DNA of 64,000 bases from Solibacillus sp. FSL R5-0449 (GTDB lineage Bacteria > Bacillota > Bacilli > Bacillales_A > Planococcaceae): the NCBI RefSeq assembly GCF_037975215.1, contig NZ_CP150239.1:2580001-2644000 (forward strand). Direction: 5' to 3'. How positions within the stretch are numbered: position 1 is the first letter of the stretch; every line of letters begins with the position of its first letter. The position numbers and the translations under genes are program-made. Shown piece by piece: positions 56,969-64,000 of the stretch. The notes beneath the pieces are model-generated. The model was not told where the DNA came from, did no database searches, and worked only from the letters and a program-made list of their open reading frames with translations.

Positions 56969-57895
56969 ATGAATGCTCAATTACAATTATTTTTTACAAA
57001 CATTGATAAAATCGTTTTATATTTTGGGGCAGATGCAAAATATTTTTATATTGATCTTGCCTTAAAGCTGACAGTCCGCAATATCGTATTCAACTATGAA
57101 GATTATGAAAAGGCACGTCAGCAAATCAAAACCAATACAAAATGGTATAACTTTGCACGGGTTAATACTGAAATCATCAATACATACTATGTCCATTATG
57201 CAAAGGAACCTGAAAAAATCGGAGAAGCTTTAAATCTTCACAAATCTCTTTCAAAGCAGTTTACCCGCCATGATGACAGCTATATTGCGGCTGCCTATTT
57301 AAAATCGGAACAACATATCGAGCGAATCGATCAGTTAATTAAAGATTTAATGACCAAACAGAGCGTAAAATATGCGCCATTAAAGCTTTCCACTAGTGCG
57401 ATGCTTGCCGGACGAACAGAAGATACAAAAGTACTGGCAAATAGTGTGGAACAGTATTATCAGGCACTTGTATCATTCGGTTATGAACGAACAAAGGATA
57501 CGACTAATACAGCGGTCATTTTAACAATCGGTACAGGGGATTTTCATCAAGAATCCTTTGCCCGGTTAAAAGAACTGACAACTTATATTAAAAAAACTGA
57601 AAAAAAACTGAAACCGCACCATTACAATACGATTGCCCTGCTTTCACTCGCCAAGTTCGAAGTCCACCAGTTCCCGGCACTCCATGATATGCACGAAGAA
57701 ATTTGCCGCTTTTTAAAATTAGATCGCAGACAATTTAATTCGCTGCTTGTAGCCACTCAAATTTATACATCGACTGAAGCAATCGGTGATTTACCCTCAT
57801 ATGATGTAGATTTCTCCACGATTATTTTCTCTGCTGCTGAGCATTCAAATACCGGAAGTTATGATAGTGATATTTCTGCCGGCAGTGCTGATTGA
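56969..57895 (+). CDS. DUF4003-like protein
   Basis: A 308-aa, largely helical cytosolic protein that I place tentatively in the DUF4003 family. It shows no catalytic motif. Recurrent helices (YIAAAYLKSEQHIERIDQLIKD, LKLSTSAMLAGR, HYNTIALLSLAKFE) suggest a repeat scaffold. The C-terminus ends in a low-complexity Ser/Gly/Asp tail. The ATG at 56969 has AGAGGTG six bases upstream, and a GTG three codons earlier is the alternative. It is monocistronic and converges on sstT across a strong terminator. Function is unknown. Confidence 0.75.
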   Translation: MNAQLQLFFTNIDKIVLYFGADAKYFYIDLALKLTVRNIVFNYEDYEKARQQIKTNTKWYNFARVNTEIINTYYVHYAKEPEKIGEALNLHKSLSKQFTRHDDSYIAAAYLKSEQHIERIDQLIKDLMTKQSVKYAPLKLSTSAMLAGRTEDTKVLANSVEQYYQALVSFGYERTKDTTNTAVILTIGTGDFHQESFARLKELTTYIKKTEKKLKPHHYNTIALLSLAKFEVHQFPALHDMHEEICRFLKLDRRQFNSLLVATQIYTSTEAIGDLPSYDVDFSTIIFSAAEHSNTGSYDSDISAGSAD

Positions 57896-57900
57896 ATATA

Positions 57901-57944
57901 AAAAACTGTGCTGAACAGATTCGATTCCGTTCAGCACAGTTTTT
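57901..57944. terminator. Bidirectional terminator between DUF4003-like gene and sstT
   Basis: The perfect 16-bp stem aaaaactgtgctgaac / gttcagcacagttttt, with A and T runs on either side, lies between converging genes. Confidence 0.93.
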
Positions 57945-59156
57945 TTAGTTTTGTTTACGTTCTTTCGCATATTCAGCTGCAGCTGTAAATACGATATCTG
58001 TTGACGAATTCAATGCTGTTTCACAAGAATCCTGAATGACACCGATGATGAAACCAATTGCCACGACTTGCATCGCAATATCGTCTGAAATCCCGAATAA
58101 GCTACACGCTAAAGGAATCAGTAACAGCGAGCCGCCAGCAACTCCAGATGCACCCGCAGCTGACAGTGCAGCCATTACCATTAAGATGACCGCAGTGAAG
58201 AAATCTACCTCTATACCTAATGTATGTGCAGTTGCCATCGTCAGCACGGAAATTGTAATCGCTGCTCCGCCCATATTGATTGTTGCACCTAATGGTATCG
58301 ATACAGCATATGTATCTTTATCTAATTTCAGCTTTTCTGCCAATGCCATATTGACTGGAATATTGGCCGCTGAACTACGTGTGAAGAAGGCTGTAATTCC
58401 ACTCTCTTTAATAGATGTAAAAATTAGAGGATACGGATTTCTTCTTGCTACCGCATATACAATCAGCGGATTCACAACGAGTGCCACGAAGAACATTGTC
58501 CCTACAAGAATCAGAATTAGACGGGCATATTCCCCTAATGCTGAAAGTCCTGTTGTAGAAATCGCTTCAAATACTATTCCTAAAATACCGAATGGTGCTA
58601 AGTTAATAATCCATTGTACAACTTTCGTAATTGCATCCGAAAAATTCGCAATAACACCTTTTGTTGAATCATTCGCTGCTTTTAAAGCAATCCCTAAAAC
58701 TACTGCCCAAGCTAAAATACCAAGATAATTTGCATTCATAATAGCAGTTACCGGATTTGTCACAATATTGAACAATAATGTTTCAAACACTTCAAGGATC
58801 CCGCTAGGCGGTGTCACATCCTGTGCTTCTGTTTTTAAAGTTAATACTGTCGGAAAAATATAGCTTGCAACGACTGCTACAAATCCCGCTGCTAATGTCG
58901 CTACCCCGTATAAAGCAAGAATCATCTTCATATTTGTTGCTTTGCCGCCAACATGTGAAGCAATCGCATTAATAACAAGTACAAACACTAAAACAGGTGC
59001 AACTGCTTTTAAAGCTGAAACGAATAGAGCCCCTAGAATGGTAATACCACTTACTGTGTCAGGAACCGTTAGTGCTAAAATAACGCCAATAATTATACCA
59101 ACAATAATACGGTTTACTAAGTTGATGCTGTTCCATTTTTCGAACAATCTTTTCAT
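57945..59156 (-). CDS. sstT: SstT, Na+/serine-threonine symporter
   Basis: A 403-aa transporter of the dicarboxylate/amino acid:cation symporter family with about eight helices and two hairpin loops. The hairpin and binding motifs [53 protein letters not shown] and [22 protein letters not shown] are those of SstT rather than GltP. It imports serine and threonine with sodium. Length is close to E. coli SstT (414 aa). GGGGG precedes the ATG. Monocistronic. Confidence 0.93.
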   Translation of the reverse strand: MKRLFEKWNSINLVNRIIVGIIIGVILALTVPDTVSGITILGALFVSALKAVAPVLVFVLVINAIASHVGGKATNMKMILALYGVATLAAGFVAVVASYIFPTVLTLKTEAQDVTPPSGILEVFETLLFNIVTNPVTAIMNANYLGILAWAVVLGIALKAANDSTKGVIANFSDAITKVVQWIINLAPFGILGIVFEAISTTGLSALGEYARLILILVGTMFFVALVVNPLIVYAVARRNPYPLIFTSIKESGITAFFTRSSAANIPVNMALAEKLKLDKDTYAVSIPLGATINMGGAAITISVLTMATAHTLGIEVDFFTAVILMVMAALSAAGASGVAGGSLLLIPLACSLFGISDDIAMQVVAIGFIIGVIQDSCETALNSSTDIVFTAAAEYAKERKQN

Positions 59157-59367
59157 AATTTCCCCCGCTATTCTAAGATGTTACATTGCTTCTGGATGTT
59201 TGAGACGAGTAAGTGAATGAAATTTTATACACTACAATCTTTCTCCTGCTGAAGCTTCATTTTTATATAACACTTCTAGATTTAATTATTTACTATAGAA
59301 TAATCATACAATGTGCGACTAAACAATACAACTGTATTTTTCCACAGTACAATTTTACCAAGCCGCT

Positions 59368-60306
59368 TTATTCTACTGCCGAATTTTTTCGGATTATTTT
59401 ATAAAATATCGAAGCTAATACTTGCTGGAATAACATCCCGAAAACGACCGGCATTGCTACTTTTGACGGGAAATATGTAGTAGCGATAACGACCCCTACC
59501 GCAATATTCCGCATTCCCCCATTAAAGACAAATGTCGCCTGATCGGCCTCTGATTTCCAAAACAGTCGGCCAAGCACAAGGGATAGTATATAGCCGGAAA
59601 CTGCTAAAAATAAGACAACCGCAATTACTTTTGCAAGCTCCCAGTCTATCGTTTTTACATAGGGTGCAATTGCACTACTATTAATCATAATAATTGCGAA
59701 CAAACAGAGCTTCGAGATTAAAGACATTGGTTTTCCATATTGTTCGAACAACTTTCCTTTTGTCCATTCATTGACAAGGATACCTAATATCGAAGGTAAA
59801 ACAATCATCCAAATAAGATCAAAAATAAGCGCTGGCGTATTTAGCGATATGGACTCCCCGACAACTAAATGCAAGATTAACGGCATAAGAATCGGAGCAA
59901 GCAATGTATCAATTAAAATGATGGCGAGTGATAAAGGCAGGTTCCCTTTACTGATCGTCACCCAAATGACGCTCGTAACCCCTGTTGGCACGGCAACGGA
60001 AATGAGAAAACCGATTGTTAATAGGCGGTCATCGAATATAAGCTCCGCCAGAATGAATGCCCATAAAGGCATGAGTATATGTAGAAATGCGATCATAAAT
60101 AAAATTGTTTTAGGATATTGTTTAAACACTTTTATATCGCGAAATTTTAGATTCAAACTGCTGATGAAAGTCATGACCGCAAATAATAACGGCACAAGAA
60201 AAAGAAAATGGGTACCGATTTTTTCGAGCAGAACACCGATGACTAAACTGAGCGGTGTTAATACTGGCATCCACCTTTGAATAAATTGATTGAGCGATTG
60301 AACCAT
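59368..60306 (-). CDS. Bile acid:sodium symporter family transporter
   Basis: A 312-aa membrane protein with nine to ten helices of the SBF (bile acid/Na+ symporter, YocS/PanS-like) family. Conserved elements include PLLFAVMTFISSLNLKFRD, SVAVPTGVTSVIWVTISKGN and TFVFNGGMRNIAVGVVIATTYFP, the last forming the crossover region. The true substrate in bacteria is usually a small organic acid. It cannot be fixed here. AGAGGCG precedes the ATG. It stands alone. Confidence 0.88.
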   Translation of the reverse strand: MVQSLNQFIQRWMPVLTPLSLVIGVLLEKIGTHFLFLVPLLFAVMTFISSLNLKFRDIKVFKQYPKTILFMIAFLHILMPLWAFILAELIFDDRLLTIGFLISVAVPTGVTSVIWVTISKGNLPLSLAIILIDTLLAPILMPLILHLVVGESISLNTPALIFDLIWMIVLPSILGILVNEWTKGKLFEQYGKPMSLISKLCLFAIIMINSSAIAPYVKTIDWELAKVIAVVLFLAVSGYILSLVLGRLFWKSEADQATFVFNGGMRNIAVGVVIATTYFPSKVAMPVVFGMLFQQVLASIFYKIIRKNSAVE

Positions 60307-60444
60307 GTACTGCGCCTCTTTTCTTGAATTAGTATTCCTTCCCGCATTGTAACATAAGCGGAATGAATTCTATGGAACCATTTAAATAGATAAGTCCACT
60401 AACAATATGGTATTTTTATGATATGTATTTAAGGAGGTTTTACC

Positions 60445-60645
60445 GTGTCTTTATCTAAAAAGGGCTATGTTGTATTATTTATCGGGCTAATTTTATTAAT
60501 CAGTTCCATCTTTTTCACAACCAATTGGAGCATCACAGCTTGGCTAGTATTATTCATCTTTAGTCTTCTATTCTGTACAGTCGGAATCATTATGTTAATA
60601 GTACATTTAGTGAAACAAATAAAATTGGATAAGCAGAACAAGTAA
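60445..60645 (+). CDS. Small two-helix membrane protein (66 aa)
   Basis: A 66-aa protein starting at GTG, with an ideal AAGGAGG ribosome site seven bases upstream. Two membrane helices (about 9-26 and 31-56) are joined by a short loop (TTNWSITAW), and a basic Lys-rich tail follows. I recognise no family. The ribosome site and the amphipathic layout support expression. Its transcript would run into the repeat element and terminator hairpin at 60724-60876. Confidence 0.75.
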   Translation: MSLSKKGYVVLFIGLILLISSIFFTTNWSITAWLVLFIFSLLFCTVGIIMLIVHLVKQIKLDKQNK

Positions 60646-60723
60646 AAAAGAGGCCGAGTCATAAGTAGATTTATTGCTAAATAAGAGGAAAGCCTTTATT
60701 AAGAAATGGATATATTGAAAAAA

Positions 60724-60876
60724 TTGATTGGAATGTAGGGCGACTCCTGCGGGAATAGCGTGACGCCTGAGACTACAGGCTCAGGCCACGCCCGCGGAAA
60801 GCGTCCCGGAATGGAAATCAATTTTTAACACTTAGCAAAAAAACGCTATTTTTCTCTTAGAAAAATAGCGTTTTTG
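60724..60876 (+). repeat. Dispersed hairpin repeat element, copy C, with terminator hairpin
   Basis: The element runs from ATTGATTGGAATGTAGGGCG (60724) to CCCGGAATGGAAATCAAT (60823), so its ends are imperfect inverted repeats. The G/C-rich interior includes gcctgag-actaca-ggctcagg. After a spacer (ttttaacacttagc) comes the perfect hairpin AAAAACGCTATTTTTCT / AGAAAAATAGCGTTTTT (60838-60876). That hairpin can end both the 66-aa gene and the opposing 52-aa gene. Ends, spacer and hairpin are all shared with copy A. Confidence 0.82.
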
Positions 60877-60894
60877 GGTTATGTCCCTGCCTCT

Positions 60895-61053
60895 TTATTT
60901 CTCTTCCTTTACGGACAGGATGTTAACAGCTTCTTCGTATTGAATGCGTACAGTTTTTCTGGCACGTACTGAAGATCTTGCTTTGACTTGAACTTGCTTT
61001 TTTTCGCCATTATGCTCAATTTCCACTAAAAAACATTTTGCTCCACATTGCAT
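60895..61053 (-). CDS. Small basic protein (52 aa)
   Basis: A 52-aa protein starting MQCGAKCFLVEIEHNGEKK. AAGGAG lies nine bases before the ATG, and a longer frame from 61077 has no site. It has a Cys-x3-Cys pair at the N-terminus, then a beta-like stretch rich in Lys/Arg and Val (QVQVKARSSVRARKTVRI). This would suit nucleic-acid or ribosome binding. I recognise no family. The hairpin of repeat copy C lies just after the stop and can act as its terminator. Confidence 0.65.
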   Translation of the reverse strand: MQCGAKCFLVEIEHNGEKKQVQVKARSSVRARKTVRIQYEEAVNILSVKEEK

Positions 61054-61131
61054 TTTCTTCAGCTCCTTATTCCACAATTATATCGACATTTGAATTAATA
61101 ATCTATTTACTCAACTTTCTTTATGAAGTGC

Positions 61132-61180
61132 AAAAAAGGCCGCAAATAATGGATTAGGTGACCATCATTTACGACCTTTT
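61132..61180 (-). terminator. Terminator after the shorter DUF21-CBS gene
   Basis: A long imperfect hairpin (aaaaggccgcaaataatgg / ccatcatttacgacctttt), followed on the minus strand by a T run, directly after the gene. Confidence 0.85.
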
Positions 61181-61181
61181 A

Positions 61182-62249
61182 TTATGTTGAGGGAACGATC
61201 ATTTCCCCACCATCTTCATCTTCAATTTCTCCCACAATTTCGGACAGGATATCTTCCATCGTCACAAGACCGATTGTTTTCCCTTTTTCATCTGTTACAA
61301 TCGCCATATGGTTGCGCGATTGCTGCATTTTCAAAAATACATCTTTAATCGCTACTGTTTCTTTATAGCGAGGAATCTCACGAATATACGTAGTGATTGA
61401 ATTCGTACGTCCTGCAGCAATATCTGTCAGCATTTCCTTAGTGTTAACGAAACCGATGAAGGCTGCTGTATTTTTAGTACGATCAATAACCGGGTAGCGT
61501 GTAAATTCATACTCGTCGATTACCTCGAGAATTTGCTGTAATGTATAGTTTCTTTCGATTGTAATCATTTCACTGCGGGGAATCATTACTTCCCGTAACA
61601 TTCGTGTATCAAAAGCGAAAATATTTTCTAAATAGGCAAGCTCCGTCCGGTTGATCTCTCCGCCTTCATAACTTTGTGTCACAATCAGTCTAAGTTCTTC
61701 TTCCGAGTAAACTGTATCGTGCCCAGCCGGTTTGACACCGAAGATTTTCAGCAGTCCGCGAGCCGAACCATTTAATACTGAGATAATCGGCCCTGTAACT
61801 TTCCCGAACCAATAAAGTGGCGGTGCCAAAATTAAAGTCATTTTTTCAGCATATTGGATGGCCAATGTCTTTGGCATCAGCTCGCCAAGTACTACGTGTA
61901 AAAAAGTAACAACCGATAACGCGATCACATAGGAAAGGGCTGTTGCAACCGCTGCCGGAATGCTGAAATAGTCAAAAACAGGCTCAAGCATTTTTTCTAC
62001 GGTCGGTTCACCGAGTGCACCAAGAATTAATGCAGTAATCGTAATCCCCAGCTGACAGGCCGATAAATAATAATCCAGATCCTGTGTTACCTTTTTTGCT
62101 GTGACGGCTTTTTTATTGCCCTCTGCGATAAGCTGGTCGATTCGTGACATACGCACTTTTAAGATCGAGAATTCGGCCCCAACGAAAAAGGCTGTCAACA
62201 AAATAAATACCGCGACTAAAATTAAATTTATAATTATAATACTGTCCAA
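61182..62249 (-). CDS. DUF21-CBS (HlyC/CorC family) protein lacking the CorC domain
   Basis: A 355-aa membrane protein. The DUF21/CNNM transmembrane domain (about 1-190) has three to four helices and the conserved YYLSACQLGITITALILGALGEP and LHVVLGELMPKTLAIQ. A CBS-domain pair follows (about 215-345; VMIPRSEMITIERNYT, DEKGKTIGLVTMEDILSEIVGEIEDE). The protein stops right after the second CBS domain, so the C-terminal CorC_HlyC domain of the family is missing. Relatives take part in magnesium/cobalt efflux or membrane-ion homeostasis. The start is TTG, in the same leader context as its longer paralogue upstream. Confidence 0.9.
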   Translation of the reverse strand: MDSIIIINLILVAVFILLTAFFVGAEFSILKVRMSRIDQLIAEGNKKAVTAKKVTQDLDYYLSACQLGITITALILGALGEPTVEKMLEPVFDYFSIPAAVATALSYVIALSVVTFLHVVLGELMPKTLAIQYAEKMTLILAPPLYWFGKVTGPIISVLNGSARGLLKIFGVKPAGHDTVYSEEELRLIVTQSYEGGEINRTELAYLENIFAFDTRMLREVMIPRSEMITIERNYTLQQILEVIDEYEFTRYPVIDRTKNTAAFIGFVNTKEMLTDIAAGRTNSITTYIREIPRYKETVAIKDVFLKMQQSRNHMAIVTDEKGKTIGLVTMEDILSEIVGEIEDEDGGEMIVPST

Positions 62250-62284
62250 TTAATTCCCCCGAAATATGAGGGATTCACCTCCAA
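62250..62284 (-). promoter_or_regulatory. Structured leader of the shorter DUF21-CBS gene
   Basis: GGAGGTGAATCCCTC (minus strand) is followed by GGGGG next to the TTG start. CCCTC can pair with GGGGG (one G-T pair) over a seven-base loop. The same order of elements precedes the paralogue at 63633. Confidence 0.55.
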
Positions 62285-62304
62285 GACATATAAGTATCGA
62301 TCAT

Positions 62305-63633
62305 TTACTGCTGAAGTTTATATTGTCTTAATACAACTTCTTTAATTTGATAATTGTCCATATCTGAAATGACCCAAGTATGGTCGTCGAATTTTATTTC
62401 GTCACCGATTTGAAGTTCTTCACCGTTTTTGATGGAATCGATATTCGTATGCTGAATCCAGCCGCCAATTGTATCAATCTCTTCACTGTCCTCAAACTCA
62501 AATCCGAAACGATCCTCCAGTTCATCGAGCAGTACACGGCCGTTAATCGTATATTCGTTTTCTCCTGACTTTCGGATATCATCCACTTCATCCTCGTCAA
62601 ATTCATCCCTAATCTCACCAACAAGCTCTTCCAAAACATCTTCCATCGTTAATACACCGGCTGTCCCGCCATATTCATCGATAATAACCGTCATATGCGC
62701 TTTCGCCTTCTGCATTTTTAAAAGTGCATCCTGGATACTTGTCACACCTAAAACAAATGGCACTTTCGTTAAAAACTGCTCGAGCTGTACCGGGCGCTTA
62801 GAAACAATATGGCTAAGTAATTTGTTCGCATTGATGACGCCAAGAATGCGGTCTTTATCATTATTTTCAACGATCGGATAACGTGTATAGTTATGTTCGT
62901 CTAAGATTTGGATAATCTCTTCGGCACTCATATCTTTGTCGATTGTCACTAAGTCTGTTCGCGGCACCATAATGTCTTTTGCAACACGTTCATCAAAGGC
63001 AAATACATTTTCTAAATATTTCAGTTCCTGTTGGTCGATTTGGCCGCCTTGGAAACTTTGTGCCATAATGATTTTCAGTTCTTCTTCCGAATAGGCCTGC
63101 TCTTCACCCGCTGATTTCACACCGATTGCGCGTAACAATATACGAGAAGTTCCATTCAACGCCTGGATAAACGGATACATTACTTTACCGAACCAATAAA
63201 GCGGTCCTGCAAGCATTAATGTTACTTTCTCGGAAAACTGGATCGCTAACGTTTTTGGCGCCATTTCACCAATTACTACGTGCAAATAACTTACAATGGC
63301 AAGCGCAATGACATAAGAAGCAGCCGAAGCAACAACATCCGAAACATTTAACCAGTCGAATACAGGATACATCAGCTCTTTTACATACGGCTTTGTAAAC
63401 GCACCCAAACCGATTGCTGTGATTGTTATTCCGAGCTGACAGGCAGATAAATAATAATCAAGGTCCCCTGCTACTTTTTTAGCTATGACTGCTTTTTTAT
63501 TGCCTTCTAAAATCAATTGATCAATACGGGATTTACGGATTTTTACAACAGCAAATTCTGCTGCTACGAAAAATCCGGTTAAACCTAAAAAGATAATTAA
63601 TAAAATGATGTTTAATATGGTGTTTACGTCCAA
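62305..63633 (-). CDS. DUF21-CBS-CorC (HlyC/CorC family) membrane protein
   Basis: A 442-aa full-length family member. It has a DUF21 membrane domain (about 1-195, with LSACQLGITITAIGLGAF and GEMAPKTLAIQFSEK), a CBS pair (about 210-340, with DIMVPRTDLVTI and DEYGGTAGVLTMEDVLEELVGEI) and a C-terminal CorC_HlyC domain (about 355-440, with YTINGRVLLDEL and IGGWIQ). Despite the hemolysin name these proteins act in Mg2+/Co2+ transport and ion tolerance. The start is TTG, placed by a GAGGG site six bases upstream. It is followed 55 bp later by its shorter paralogue, a tandem duplication. Confidence 0.93.
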   Translation of the reverse strand: MDVNTILNIILLIIFLGLTGFFVAAEFAVVKIRKSRIDQLILEGNKKAVIAKKVAGDLDYYLSACQLGITITAIGLGAFTKPYVKELMYPVFDWLNVSDVVASAASYVIALAIVSYLHVVIGEMAPKTLAIQFSEKVTLMLAGPLYWFGKVMYPFIQALNGTSRILLRAIGVKSAGEEQAYSEEELKIIMAQSFQGGQIDQQELKYLENVFAFDERVAKDIMVPRTDLVTIDKDMSAEEIIQILDEHNYTRYPIVENNDKDRILGVINANKLLSHIVSKRPVQLEQFLTKVPFVLGVTSIQDALLKMQKAKAHMTVIIDEYGGTAGVLTMEDVLEELVGEIRDEFDEDEVDDIRKSGENEYTINGRVLLDELEDRFGFEFEDSEEIDTIGGWIQHTNIDSIKNGEELQIGDEIKFDDHTWVISDMDNYQIKEVVLRQYKLQQ

Positions 63634-63664
63634 TTATTTCCCTCAGCGCGAGGGATTCACCTCC
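63634..63664 (-). promoter_or_regulatory. Structured leader of the DUF21-CBS-CorC gene
   Basis: On the minus strand a strong GGAGGTGA (63657-63664) has no usable start codon after it. CCCTC (63650-63654) pairs with GAGGG (63640-63644), which is the ribosome site for the TTG at 63633. The hairpin would mask that site. Confidence 0.55.
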
Positions 63665-63799
63665 AAAATAATGTAGTAATAATTTGGTCTTTCTCTTATG
63701 TACCCGACTATTCTATTGAACATGCAAACAATAATGGTAAGGTTACTAATTTCATTAACAGAATCGCAGCCCAAAACCATCACGTTATAGTTTAAGAAA

Positions 63800-63838
63800 A
63801 TTATATAGTTTTTATTTTCAAATCACAATTAATTGTGC
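63800..63838 (-). promoter_or_regulatory. Promoter of the DUF21-CBS operon with overlapping palindrome
   Basis: TTGTGA (63823-63828), a 17-bp spacer and TATAAT (63800-63805) on the minus strand. CACAATTAATTGTG (63825-63838) is a perfect palindrome overlapping the -35. The predicted leader is about 160 nt. Confidence 0.65.
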
Positions 63839-63861
63839 CCAAAATATATAAAATTACAAAA

Positions 63862-63901
63862 AAAAGCTTTCAACTTTGAATAACCAAAGCTGAAAACTTT
63901 T
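63862..63901 (-). terminator. Terminator of the gene entering from the right edge
   Basis: aaaagctttcaactttg pairs with caaagctgaaaactttt, mismatched pairs being G-T in RNA. A T run follows on the minus strand. Confidence 0.8.
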
Positions 63902-63908
63902 AATAAAT

Positions 63909-64000
63909 TTATTCTACATCGACTGAAGATTTGATGATGTTGCCATTATATAATTGAACTTTTTCGTAATCGTCCTTCTCTACTTGGAGTACGAATGTAT
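63909..64000 (-). CDS. C-terminal end of an unidentified gene
   Basis: The last 29-30 codons of a minus-strand gene whose 5' part is outside the window. The visible end reads TFVLQVEKDDYEKVQLY and then NGNIIKSSVDVE before TAA. Of the three frames only this one stays open, and a well-placed terminator follows. Too little is visible to name it. Confidence 0.6.
   Translation of the reverse strand, partial: TFVLQVEKDDYEKVQLYNGNIIKSSVDVE

Noticed and set aside
58036-58728. Long plus-strand frame (230 codons) opposite sstT
   Set aside because: It is antisense to a clear transporter gene. Its Thr/Ile/Pro-rich composition is the mirror of membrane helices, and no ribosome site precedes it.
59771-60280. 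Plus-strand frame of 169 codons opposite the bile-acid symporter family gene
   Set aside because: Antisense shadow of a membrane protein, with no ribosome site and no recognisable domain.

Overview
The window is chromosomal DNA from a low-GC, endospore-forming member of the Bacillales. Gene content and order follow the Bacillus subtilis yui/yum, yut, yun, suf and yus-fad regions closely, while protein sequence, the many TTG/GTG starts and the dispersed intergenic repeats fit the Planococcaceae (Lysinibacillus/Solibacillus-like). Spore genes (yunB, a gerA-type receptor operon) support a spore former. I see no rRNA, tRNA, CRISPR array, prophage or insertion sequence.

Layout. 1-6.4 kb: a yuiB-like membrane gene (cut by the window edge), a NUDIX hydrolase, a type II NADH dehydrogenase (yumB-like), a degenerate EAL protein (ykuI-like), a chemoreceptor and the A-type Fe-S carrier yutM. 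6.5-11.6 kb: the yut/yuz cluster (DUF2225 protein, Nfu-like yutI, yuzD, a second NADH dehydrogenase-like gene yutJ, yuzB, yutF, yutE, a DUF3055 protein, yutD). 11.7-17.6 kb: lipA, yunB, an HD-GYP gene, yunD, yunF, a thioredoxin and a 47-aa membrane peptide. 18-23.3 kb: the sufCDSUB operon, with a well-formed promoter. 23.5-30.9 kb: glutamate synthase (both subunits) with the divergent regulator gltC. 31-33.9 kb: metNPQ methionine importer under a SAM-I riboswitch. 34-41.5 kb: yusE, yusF, gcvH, yusI and the fadN-fadA-fadE beta-oxidation operon with a perfect FadR-type operator. 41.6-50.3 kb: thioredoxin, MFS exporter plus NmrA-like reductase, an ECF sigma factor with its putative membrane anti-sigma partner, a C39-like protein and a gerA-type germinant receptor operon. 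50.3-64 kb: YpcP-like exonuclease, hutH, an enlarged UbiB-like kinase, OsmC-like protein, an ATP-grasp ligase resembling D-aspartate ligases, a DUF4003-like protein, sstT, a bile-acid/sodium symporter family protein, two small proteins and two tandem DUF21-CBS (CorC/HlyC) proteins.

How the genes work together. Fe-S supply (suf, yutM, yutI) sits near major Fe-S users (lipoyl synthase, glutamate synthase). GcvH is a lipoate acceptor whose cofactor depends on LipA. Two FAD-linked NADH dehydrogenase-like genes and fatty-acid oxidation make up a redox group. The yutJ promoter overlaps one of two Rex/Fnr-like operators, which suggests redox control. Two cyclic-di-GMP proteins are present, one with an apparently intact HD-GYP site and one with a degenerate EAL site.

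The signals least explained by genes are: two intergenic arrays of short TTAG-core motifs spaced at about 21 bp (17806-17926 and 35623-35793); a family of hairpin repeat elements lying in one orientation relative to transcription, two of them joined to a terminator hairpin (near 23.5-23.8, 38.9 and 60.7-60.9 kb); a terminator hairpin that contains the yunB ribosome binding site; and a shared structured leader in front of both DUF21-CBS genes.
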